Notes under the pieces: model-generated
Seen by the model: the letters and a program-made list of their open reading frames with translations, nothing else
The model's database searches: none
What the model was told of the DNA's origin: nothing
Position numbers and translations under genes: made by a program
In this document: positions 1 to 7,732 of the stretch, one piece after another
How positions within the stretch are numbered: the first letter of the stretch is position 1
Layout of the letters: the number at the start of each line of letters is the position of its first letter
Assembly (NCBI RefSeq): GCF_003730135.1
Contig: NZ_RJVO01000008.1
Location: 1 to 64,000, forward strand
Length of the DNA stretch: 64,000 bases
Direction: 5' to 3'
Origin: Stagnimonas aquatica
GTDB taxonomy: Bacteria > Pseudomonadota > Gammaproteobacteria > Nevskiales > Nevskiaceae

Positions 1-125
1 CAGGAGCGAACCGATGAACTGATCTGACGACCTACAATCCCAACACGCCGAGGGCTACCGCCCTCGGCGTCCACCCCTGGTCAATTTTCAATGAGCAGAG
101 ATGGTCAGTTTTCAACGCGCGCCAA
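1..125. mobile_element. Terminus of an IS21-like insertion sequence (right end, truncated by the window)
   Basis: A perfect 11-bp hairpin (45-55 with 60-70, loop TACC) is followed by two near-identical 14-mers, TGGTCAATTTTCAA at 78-91 and TGGTCAGTTTTCAA at 102-115, 24 bp apart. A hairpin after istB followed by repeated GTCAxTTTTCAA units is what I know from IS21-family ends. The outer boundary is not defined by the sequence; about 120-130 is my estimate. No transposase reading frame lies inside the window, so family assignment rests on these repeats alone. Confidence 0.45.
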
Positions 126-1192
126 CAGTCTTTCGGCGCCGGAGGGTCTTTAAAGAAGCTCATCGCAAATCCGAGCAGCACCTGCTTGTCATACGTGAAG
201 CCACGGTCCTCACCCGTTTTGTAGCTGAGCATTGGGGTGAGTGAGGTTCCTGTCTGCATGACCAACTTGTATTCGCGAGCTACTTCCCAGCCACCACCGG
301 AAGTCGGGTGCGATCCCGTCAACTTTGCCGACACCGAGAAGAGATGGCCAGGAGCCGGCCGACATCCCGAGCCAGGGCCACGTACGCGATCAAGGATTGC
401 CTTCTCCAGAACGTGCGGTGCTTGGAGATACACGTTGAGGAAGCCTTCGGTAACCAGATACTCGTTGTCGATTCCCTCTGGCGCCGGGGCATCGGTTCCG
501 CCGTTGTTGTCGACCTTGTTGTAGGCGACCGACACATACGGCGATTCGACAAAGAAGGTTCTGTCCTCAACCCGTGGTGTGTCGGGCTCGGCGGTGTAGA
601 ACTTCAGGCCGCCACCGTAGTACACCTGATTGGCGTCGTAGCTCTTTCCGCCTTGGTCGATGTTCCCATAGCGATAGCCCAGCTCGGGATAGAGGATTCC
701 ACCGAACGCCCAAGAGCGTTCCGACGTGTTGCAACGGGGATCGATCGGCGATTGGGTGAGGACACCTCCTTGAGAGATGCTGCAGTCAACACCGGTCGGC
801 GGCGGTTTCGGCAGCTGGAAACCAGAGAGCTCCTGCAGCACAGATCCGCTCAGGTTCAGGTCGAGGTAATTGCGGGCATCCGATCCGCTCTTCCACGCGG
901 AGTCGAGCTTCACCGTGCCGCCGAGGGTTCCAAAGCGACAGTGAGCCATCTTGTCTGATGTCGGCACACCGTCGGAACAGGACGCCTGAAATTTGTGGAT
1001 GGTCTTGTCGTATTTTCCGTCCACGCCAACACGGATCTTGGTGTCCACCACGCCGGCCGACAGCGTCAGCGGCCCCACCTTACGGGAGTAAGAGGGTGCG
1101 TCGTCGTCCTCTCTGCTCGTGCCAGGATCTGCACTCAGGCAGACCAGAGGTGTAACGGCGAACAAAGTCGCCAGGACATATTGTTTCGTCAT
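32..1192 (-). CDS. Exported protein of unknown function, 3' end probably altered by an IS end
   Basis: I do not recognise the family. The 386-residue product starts with a Sec-type signal peptide (about residues 1-20, cleavage near CLSA-DP) after a good Shine-Dalgarno AGGAAGAGG 3 bases before ATG. The body is rich in alternating polar and aromatic residues, Tyr and Gly, resembling outer-membrane or surface beta proteins, with a few cysteines. A typical beta-barrel-like end (GFAMSFF) occurs about 40 residues before the stop; the last 30 or so residues are encoded by the IS21-like repeats and hairpin, so the natural C-terminus is probably lost. It lies 9 bp downstream of the 1202-1663 gene and is likely co-transcribed with it. 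Confidence 0.6.
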   Translation of the reverse strand: MTKQYVLATLFAVTPLVCLSADPGTSREDDDAPSYSRKVGPLTLSAGVVDTKIRVGVDGKYDKTIHKFQASCSDGVPTSDKMAHCRFGTLGGTVKLDSAWKSGSDARNYLDLNLSGSVLQELSGFQLPKPPPTGVDCSISQGGVLTQSPIDPRCNTSERSWAFGGILYPELGYRYGNIDQGGKSYDANQVYYGGGLKFYTAEPDTPRVEDRTFFVESPYVSVAYNKVDNNGGTDAPAPEGIDNEYLVTEGFLNVYLQAPHVLEKAILDRVRGPGSGCRPAPGHLFSVSAKLTGSHPTSGGGWEVAREYKLVMQTGTSLTPMLSYKTGEDRGFTYDKQVLLGFAMSFFKDPPAPKDCWRALKTDHLCSLKIDQGWTPRAVALGVLGL

Positions 1193-1201
1193 GGCCTCTT
1201 C

Positions 1202-1663
1202 CTAAGGGGTGTACTTGGAATAGATCAGCGAAAAGAGCGCGGCGCGGTGCTTGCACTTCACCATGTCGGCCTTGGCAATCGCGTTCCAGCTCAACCCGCA
1301 GGTGCCCTTTGTCGTGGCTGACGAAGCGAGGCACTTCGGTCCCCAATAGTTCGCCACGTCCTCCTTGTTCTGGAGCATGGGTTCCGGAGGCCAGACGATC
1401 ACGTCGTAGATGTTCGACTTGTCGTTCTTGACGCCGTAGCCAATCGATCGCATGACTCCCAGGGTCGCCACGCCCTTCAGCTGCTCAATGTCCTTCTCAG
1501 TACAAGCCTGAGCCGGTTTTGCAGCTTTCTTCTGATCGGCATCGGATTTGGTATGGAGCTCCGATTTGGCCGCTTCCATCAACTTGCCTAGGCCACTCTG
1601 CTGAATGGCCTTGCTGGTGACGTACGCATCCAGCTTTGGGTCCTTCTTCTTCTTTACAGGCAT
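1202..1663 (-). CDS. Hypothetical protein, Lys-rich, island cargo
   Basis: The 153-residue product is not recognised. It begins with a lysine cluster (MPVKKKKD), has no signal peptide or membrane segment, contains an Ala/Lys-rich stretch near residues 35-50, and carries four cysteines in its second half. ATG at 1663 is preceded by a strong GGGAGGTGG Shine-Dalgarno at 7 bases. It is the first gene of a two-gene minus-strand unit with the exported protein downstream. Base composition is lower in GC than the chromosomal genes to the right of 2020, consistent with horizontal transfer. Confidence 0.55.
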   Translation of the reverse strand: MPVKKKKDPKLDAYVTSKAIQQSGLGKLMEAAKSELHTKSDADQKKAAKPAQACTEKDIEQLKGVATLGVMRSIGYGVKNDKSNIYDVIVWPPEPMLQNKEDVANYWGPKCLASSATTKGTCGLSWNAIAKADMVKCKHRAALFSLIYSKYTP

Positions 1664-1970
1664 GGTTCCACCTCCCAGTTGAGACGGGGAAAATCGGAAT
1701 GGTGCTGCACCCCGTCATTTTGATAGTTATCCCAGGCTGATTATGCACAGTCTGGCGCCCAGCATGACCGTCCGCTGCTGGCACGTTGCCGCCCAACCCA
1801 TCAAGAGTGGTGGCTGGCCGAGGTGCGAATAGTCGGTACGTTCGCGGTACATCCACCAAGTGCGATTACTTGCGCGAAACATCCCTAAGCTGCTGATTGG
1901 CAAGCAATTCAAGCTGCACTCAGCTGCAACTACAATCGCTTATATATCAATGACGTAGAGCTTCGCCGCG
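1664..1970. other. Gene-free AT-richer stretch
   Basis: About 300 bases between the first cargo gene and the tRNA fragment. It is the least GC-rich part of the window. Short open frames here (for example 1727-1912 minus) have no ribosome site or recognisable protein. It probably holds the promoter of the 1663 gene and recombination sequences of the element. Confidence 0.4.
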
Positions 1971-2018
1971 CGACTCATAATCCCTTGGTTGTCGGTTCAA
2001 GTCCGACAGGGCCCACCA
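1971..2018 (+). repeat. tRNA-Met 3' fragment, attR-like site
   Basis: The sequence contains the elongator tRNA-Met anticodon loop CTCATAA, the 3' anticodon strand, variable loop, a complete T-arm (GTCGG-TTCAAGT-CCGAC), the 3' acceptor strand GGGCCC, discriminator A and CCA. The 5' acceptor strand (expected GGGCCCT about 76 bases upstream of 2018) and a proper D-arm are missing, and the 5' anticodon strand no longer pairs fully. It is therefore not a functional tRNA. A conserved 3' half ending exactly at CCA next to low-GC DNA is the usual signature of site-specific integration into a tRNA gene. Confidence 0.75.
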
Positions 2019-2020
2019 AT

Positions 2021-4736
2021 TCAATCCATCAAGTGGCTGCCTGCTCCCGCACGCTCGAGTGCGGCGTTCAGTTCCGCGAACCAGGGGTGCTCGGGTGCGC
2101 AGAGCTTGCTCAGGGTGTCGCGGGCCTTGTTGAGTTCCTGACGGGCCAAGGCGGACTGACCTTCGGCCAGGGCCAGCAGGCCGAGTACGCGGTGCAGTGA
2201 CACGCTGTTGAGCGGCACGATGTCGACGGTGCGCAGGTCGGCGGGGTCGAGGGCATCCAGTGCCGCGCGCGCTTCCTGGGTCTTGCCTTGTTCGATCAGG
2301 GCGCGCATCAGTCCGATGGTGCTGACCACGATGCTGATGCGGTCGCGGGGGATGCCGCGTCGCAGGTCGCGCTGCAGGGCCTCGAAGCCCGCCAGTTGTT
2401 CGCGCGCGAGACCTTCCGCCTTGGCCCAGTCGCCTTGTCCGCCAGCGAGCGCGGCGCGCGCGCCAAGCAGGAACAGCAGGGTGCGATTGTCGCCGCCGGA
2501 CTCGAACTGACCCTGGATGTTGGATAGCAGGCCGTTTGCCTCGCTCTCGGCGAGCGCCCAGCGCTTCTGCATCAGGTGCAGTTCCAGCAACTCCCAGCGC
2601 AGCTCGGTGACCGGTTCGGAGTCGTCGCGGGCGTTGCGGAAGATGGTTGCGCCAGCGGCTTCGAGCGCCTGCTCGGCTTGCGGTAGCTGGCCATAGAAGC
2701 GCAGGGCGCGGCCGAGGTAGTGCAGCTGCAGCGCGATCGCGCGTTCGGCGCCGCCAGCCAGCGCCGGCGTCCGCAGCAGCGACAGCGCCTCGCGGGAGGC
2801 AGCGATGGATTCCGGATAGCGATCAACGCTGATGTAGGCCCGCGACAGCAGGTGCTGGATCCGCGACTCCAGCAACGCTTGCCGGGGCCTCAGCGTTCTG
2901 GCGGCAGCCAGACTCTGGTCGAGAAGCCGGAAACAGTCGTCGAAATTGCCACGGTCAAAGTGGATGCCGCCGATGAACAGCGCCACTTCGAGGACGCGCG
3001 GATCGCTGGCGCCAACTTGCGCCTGCATGGTGGTGAGGACCTGCATCCACAGTGGCAGGTCCAGGCTGCGCGCGGCATCGGGCAGCTGCGCCAGCTGCGC
3101 GGCGACTTCGGGCAACTGCGTGGACCGACGGTCCAGCAGTCCGGGCAGCAGGCGCCAAGCCTGGCGGATCTGTGCGAAGGCCGAGTCGGTCTGGCCCAGC
3201 GAGTAATAGGCGGTGGCCAATGCGCGCCGGACCCGCGCCTCGGCGAGAGGGTTGGCGGCGAAGCGCGGGCCGACCCGCTGCTCGGCTGCGTCGATCAGCG
3301 CCTTCACCGTCAGCCGACGCACGTCCACCCGCGCTGGGTTGGCGGCGGCGAGCAGATCGTCGGCCAGAAAGGCGCTGACCGCCTCGGCGGTGTCGGCCGC
3401 CTCCAGCGCCTGCTGCTGCGCGAGACCGGCACGGCGGTACAGCGTCAGACCCGCCAGCAGGCCGATGCCAAGGGCGACGATGGCCAGCCACTGCCAGCGT
3501 CGGCGGCTGCGCAGCTGCTGGTTGTCGGCGCGCAGCTTCTCGGCGGCCTCGCGCTGGCTTTGCTCCAGGGCCTGCTGTGCCGCCCGCCGCGCCCGCTGCT
3601 CGCGGCGGCTGTCCAGCGATCGCAGCCGGCGCGCCAGTTCTTCGGCGTCGCCCAGCCGGTGCTGCGGATTGCCGTCGGCGGCCAGGGCGATATCCTCGCG
3701 CAGCAAGGGGTCGGCGATGTCGCGCTCCCAACCCGGCGACAGCGGTTTCTTGAAGTCGCCGACCGCCAGCTGATAGAGCAGAACCCCGAGGGCGTAGTTG
3801 TCGCTGCGTACCGTGTGCGGCTGTCCTGCCAGTACCTCCGGGGCGAAGTAGAGCGGCGTGCCGCTGTCGCTGTCGACCACGGCTTGAGTCGGTGAGCAGC
3901 ACGCGAGGGTGTTCGGCATCGCCGCTCAGCAGGACATTGCCGGGCTTGAGGTCCTTGTGCAGCACGCCGGCGCCGTGGGCGGCGCTCACCGCTTCGGCGA
4001 TCTGTGCCGCCAGCTCAAGGCGCTCGGCGGTGGCGACGGTCGCCAGGCCGCCTCGGGCACTGGCCCAGTCCGCCAGGGAGCCAAGCGGCAGGTAGGCCAG
4101 CTCGATGAAGAACGGCGACTCCTGCAGATTCCAGTCCAGCACCGGGACGACAGCGGCCTGCTCACCGAGGGTGCTGCGCAGCAGACGGTTGAGGGTGATC
4201 TCGCGTTTCAGGCTGGTGAATGCGGCGGCGTCCAGCGCGAACTTGAAGACGCGCTCCTCGCCGCTGTCCTGCTGGCGTCCTTGCCAGACCTCGCCACGAC
4301 CGCCGCTACCCAGGTGGCGCAGCAGCCGCCAGCTGGGTCGCAGCGGCGGGTGGCTGCCGACCCGCAGGCCGAGGTTGGCGGCCGGCGGTGGTGCCGCGCC
4401 GAGCTGCTCGACCCGGACTTCCGCCACCAGCCGGTAGCCGTAGCCGTGCACGGTCTTGACGGTTTCGGAGGCGTTTCCGCCCAGCACCTCGCGCAGGCGG
4501 CTCACCGCTTTCGCCAGTACCGTGTCGCTGAGGATGCGGCCGGGCCAGATGGCGTCGAGCACCTCGTCCTTGGTGACCACCTCGCCGGCGTGGCGCAGCA
4601 GATAGCGCAGCACCTCCAGGGGTTTGCGCTCCAGATCGACTGCGTTCCCGCGCACCCGCAGCTGCAGGCTGGACTCGTCCAATACGCAGTCACTGAAGTG
4701 CCAGCGCAGCGCGCCGAGGTGATCGCCCCTATCCAT
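2021..4736 (-). pseudogene. Winged-helix / Ser-Thr protein kinase / TPR protein, broken by an out-of-frame deletion in the kinase activation segment
   Basis: From ATG at 4736 (MDRGDHLG) the first frame gives an OmpR/PhoB-type winged helix (about residues 8-105, ending in the VKTVHGYGYRL signature), then a Hanks kinase with a Gly-rich loop (LGSGGRGEVW), the conserved Lys in VFKFAL and the catalytic HKDLKPGNVLL. It reads LLTD and then loses frame at 3887-3890. The second frame resumes at TQAVVDSDSGTPLYFAPE and continues through the C-lobe, one membrane segment (WQWLAIVALGIGLLAG) and a long TPR-like C-terminal region to the stop at 2021, only 3 bases from the tRNA fragment. The FG of DFG and roughly 20 residues of the activation segment are absent. 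Family knowledge: such proteins are membrane-anchored kinases with a cytoplasmic DNA-binding domain. An upstream ATG at 4910 in the same frame adds an unconserved-looking extension. The break could be real or a sequencing error. Confidence 0.7.
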
Positions 4737-5085
4737 GGTTCCAGTGTCGGTAGCGGTCTCCTCGACCGCAAGCGTCGGTGTGTCGATCCCGGCCGGCGTC
4801 AGGCCTGTCTGCGGTTTCGAGCAGGTTTTTGTTGGGGTCGGAGGCAGTGCCGGTTGTTCTCTGCGGGATTGCGATAGTACATTTGACGAGTGGTAGTCCT
4901 GAGCCAGCAAGCGGTGTACGCCGCCGTCGTCACTTCGGTCCCGGCCCGGTTGCGAACTGGACGGGGTGTCAACTCAATCCGATGGTCCGCGTTGAGCCGC
5001 CTGCATTGTCCGTAGGGACCGCAGAGGTTTCCGGGGTCTCCCATCAACCGATCAGGACAGGCGTCCGCCAGGATGCCGGCAGTAC
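4737..5085. other. Divergent intergenic region between the kinase gene and the GGDEF-EAL gene
   Basis: About 350 bases with no convincing gene. It must hold the promoters of both divergent genes. I do not see a strong sigma-70 hexamer pair or an obvious operator, although a winged-helix regulator could bind here. Confidence 0.4.
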
Positions 5086-7662
5086 ATGACAGCTAACGAT
5101 CAGAGCGAGCGCGGCAATGGCCTGGCCGCACCGGGGCAGGATGCGCCCGGGGCAGGCGTCGGCGGCGTCTTGTTCGGTCCCGGAGCGGCCGGAGCCGATG
5201 CCGGAAGCACCGAGTCTCTGGTGGCCGAGCGGCTGTCCTATCTTCTGCAGGAGGCCGGGCTGGGCCTCTGGGAGTGGAACATGGCGGACGGCCGCCTGGC
5301 GATCTCCCCACAGTGCCGGCAGATCCTCGAACTGGCGCCGGGTGAAGACCATGACGACAGCGCCGAGCACTGGCGTCAGCGCATCCATCCGGACGATTTC
5401 CCGACGCTGAGCGCGGCGTTTTCCGCCGCCGCCAGCCTGGAGCGGCCGGGGTTTGATGCCAAGTTCCGGGTGCGCTCGCGGGCCGGCGACTACCGCTGGA
5501 TGCGCACCACCGTGCGGGCCCTCACCCGCCTGGCGTCGAATGCCGAGACCAAGGTGATCGGCACCTTGCGCGACGTGCATGCACAGGAAATCGAGAGCCA
5601 GCAGACCCGGCTGAGCCTGGAGCGCGAACAGACCGTGTTCCGCACCCTCACCACCGGCCTGGCGATGGTCAGCCCGGAAGGGCAGTGGCTGGCGGCCAAC
5701 GAGGCGCTGTGCCGGATGCTCGGCTATGGCGAAGCGGAGTTGACCACGCAAAGCTTCCAGGCCATCACCCATCCGGAAGACTTGGCCGCCGATCTGCAGT
5801 TGCTGCAGCGCACCCTGGCTGGCGAGTTGCAGGGCTACCAGATCGAGAAGCGCTACGTGCGCCGCGACGGCACCATCCTGCCCGCGCACCTCAGCACCGG
5901 CCTGGTGCGCGACGCCGAGGGGCGGCCGGCGCATTTCATTTCCGCGATCACCGACCTCAGTGAGCAGAAGGCGGCCGAGCGCTACCTGCGTCTGCAACGC
6001 GACGAGACCAAGGCCACCCTCGATACGGTGCGCGACTGCGTGGTGAAGACCAACTGCCAGGGCTACATCCAGGTCTGCAACGCGGCCTTCCTGCGCCTGG
6101 TCGGCGCCGATGCCGAGTCGATGCTGCAAGGCAGCGGTATTGGCCACTGGCTGCGCTTGCGGGTGCCGGAGGCCGAGGTCGCCGCCGAGACGGCGGACGC
6201 CGATGGCGAAGTGTTCGGGCAGTTGCTGTCGCTGGCCGATAGCCCCTCCGGCAAGATCTTCGATGTCCATTCACGCGGCGGCGCAGTGTCCCGGATGGCG
6301 GTGACTGTCAGCCGTCTGCCGCAGCTGCTGGAGGCGCAGCACGACGCCTACGTGATCGCCTTTGCCGACCTCAGCGAGGAGTTGCGCCTGCGCCACGCCA
6401 TCGAAAAGGTGGCGGCCACCGATCTGCTGATCGACATGCCCAACCGCATCGCGGTCGAGCAGGAGATCCGCCGTCGCCACGAGCGCATCTGTCGCGGCGA
6501 CAGCCCGGAGGCGCTGGTGATCACCTTCGACATCGACGAGATGCGGGTGCTCAACGACCGCCTCGGCCACGCCGCCGGCGACCGCGTGCTGCGCGCCCTG
6601 GCCGACAGTCTCCAGGCGCTGCTGCCGGTCGGTGGCTACTGCGGCCGCTGGGTCTCCGACCAGTTCGTGCTGATCTGCGAGCCGCAGTCGCGCCAGGAAC
6701 TGGCGGCGTTCTACGCGCGCCTGCACCAGCGCTTCCAGGCGCATCCCAGCATCCTCGCGCTGCCGCTCCAGCCGATCTCGTTCAGCGCCGGCGTGGCAGT
6801 GATCGACGCCCGGCCTTGTGAGGCGCGCAGCTTCGTGCTGGAGGCCGAGTACGCCGCCCGCGAGGCCAAGCGCGAGGGTGGCAACGCCCTGCGGCTGTAC
6901 CAGGAGGTACGCAACGCGGTCGACGAGCGCCGGCAGGCCAAGAATCTGCGTTCGGAATTGCAGGGCCTGATCTCCGAGGGCCGCATCCTGCTCTACGGGC
7001 AGAACATCTACGACGGTCAGCGCCAGATCCTCGGCCAGGAAGTGCTGGCGCGGATCCGCAACCACGAGGGCGTCAGCAGCGCCGGGCCGCTGATCGAGGC
7101 CGCCGAGCGCGCCGGTTACTCCTCGCTGGTGGACCGCCATGTCTTCGAGCAGCTCAGCGGCCTGCTCGGCCAGCGCAACCCGGCCCGGACCGAGACCTAC
7201 AGCCTCAATCTCAGCGCCCGTGCCTTCGACGACGCCATCCTCACCAGCCAGATCCTGCGCTGGCTGGAAGAGCACCCGCTGCACGCGCGGCGCCTGCAGA
7301 TCGAGATCACCGAAACCACCGCGATCGCCGATCTGGAAGTCGCGGCGATGTTCATCGGCCGCCTGCGCGCGCTCGGGGTGATGACCCTGGTGGACGACTT
7401 CGGCTGCGGCTTTGCCTCGTTCAGCCACCTCAAGCATCTGCCGGTGGCCGGCATCAAGATCGACCGCAGCTACGTCCACGACATCCATCAGGACCAGGTC
7501 AATCGCGCCATCGTCAAGAACATCAGCCAGACCGCCCGCGACCTCGGGCTGGTGATCGTTGCTGAAGGCGTGGAGCAGGAGCCGGAGTTCGAAGTACTGG
7601 CCGGCCTGGGCGTGCAGCGCTTCCAGGGCTGGCTGCTGCACCGCGCCGAGCCGCTGGCCTGA
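5086..7662 (+). CDS. PAS-PAS-PAS-GGDEF-EAL protein, probable c-di-GMP phosphodiesterase with degenerate cyclase domain
   Basis: The 858-residue cytoplasmic protein has an N-terminal PAS with a PAC-like RWMRTTVR segment (about 50-165), a second PAS (about 180-300, ending ISAITDLSEQK), a third PAS-like region (about 305-430), GGDEF (about 435-590) and EAL (about 605-855). The GGDEF signature reads WVSDQF and no RxxD inhibitory site precedes it, so cyclase activity is unlikely. The EAL domain keeps the catalytic set: EVLAR in place of EAL, NLSARAF, EITET, DDFGCGF, KIDRSYV, AEGVE and QGW. No membrane segment is evident, so PAS domains probably sense a cytoplasmic signal. The start at 5086 has only a weak AGGAT upstream. 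The kinase gene diverges from it. Confidence 0.9.
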   Translation: MTANDQSERGNGLAAPGQDAPGAGVGGVLFGPGAAGADAGSTESLVAERLSYLLQEAGLGLWEWNMADGRLAISPQCRQILELAPGEDHDDSAEHWRQRIHPDDFPTLSAAFSAAASLERPGFDAKFRVRSRAGDYRWMRTTVRALTRLASNAETKVIGTLRDVHAQEIESQQTRLSLEREQTVFRTLTTGLAMVSPEGQWLAANEALCRMLGYGEAELTTQSFQAITHPEDLAADLQLLQRTLAGELQGYQIEKRYVRRDGTILPAHLSTGLVRDAEGRPAHFISAITDLSEQKAAERYLRLQRDETKATLDTVRDCVVKTNCQGYIQVCNAAFLRLVGADAESMLQGSGIGHWLRLRVPEAEVAAETADADGEVFGQLLSLADSPSGKIFDVHSRGGAVSRMAVTVSRLPQLLEAQHDAYVIAFADLSEELRLRHAIEKVAATDLLIDMPNRIAVEQEIRRRHERICRGDSPEALVITFDIDEMRVLNDRLGHAAGDRVLRALADSLQALLPVGGYCGRWVSDQFVLICEPQSRQELAAFYARLHQRFQAHPSILALPLQPISFSAGVAVIDARPCEARSFVLEAEYAAREAKREGGNALRLYQEVRNAVDERRQAKNLRSELQGLISEGRILLYGQNIYDGQRQILGQEVLARIRNHEGVSSAGPLIEAAERAGYSSLVDRHVFEQLSGLLGQRNPARTETYSLNLSARAFDDAILTSQILRWLEEHPLHARRLQIEITETTAIADLEVAAMFIGRLRALGVMTLVDDFGCGFASFSHLKHLPVAGIKIDRSYVHDIHQDQVNRAIVKNISQTARDLGLVIVAEGVEQEPEFEVLAGLGVQRFQGWLLHRAEPLA

Positions 7663-7681
7663 GTCGCCGACCGACCGGCGT

Positions 7682-7718
7682 GCAACAAAAAGCCCGGCAG
7701 TGCCGGGCTTTTTGTTGC
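7682..7718. terminator. Bidirectional intrinsic terminator
   Basis: A nearly perfect palindrome, GCAACAAAAAGCCCGGCA then TGCCGGGCTTTTTGTTGC, has a GC-rich core with A-run and T-run flanks. It sits between the convergent stops of the GGDEF-EAL gene (7662) and ctpA (7733) and can end transcription from both sides. Confidence 0.9.
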
Positions 7719-7732
7719 CTCCGGGTACCGGG

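Larger units (their letters stand above)
1..2018. other. Right end of a probable genomic island integrated at tRNA-Met
   Basis: This stretch is clearly less GC-rich than everything to its right. It carries an IS-like terminus and two genes with no recognisable family, and it ends in a tRNA-Met 3' fragment that lacks the 5' half. That is the classic layout of an attR: the element lies to the left, and the chromosome resumes at about 2019 with the kinase gene. The integrase and the regenerated full tRNA would be expected to the left of this window. The island call is inference; the fragment and the base-composition step are seen directly. Confidence 0.5.

Noticed and set aside
1727..1912. 61-codon minus-strand frame
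   Set aside because: No ribosome site, no recognisable sequence, and it lies in the AT-richer recombination region.
1943..2018. Complete tRNA-Met gene
   Set aside because: The 5' acceptor strand and D-arm are absent; only the 3' half is conserved.
2720..3895. Long plus-strand frame antisense to the kinase/TPR gene
   Set aside because: Low-complexity Gln/Arg/Gly composition typical of antisense frames in high-GC DNA; the minus-strand frame has clear kinase and TPR content.
6271..7641. 456-codon minus-strand frame
   Set aside because: Antisense shadow of the GGDEF-EAL gene, with no recognisable domain or ribosome site.
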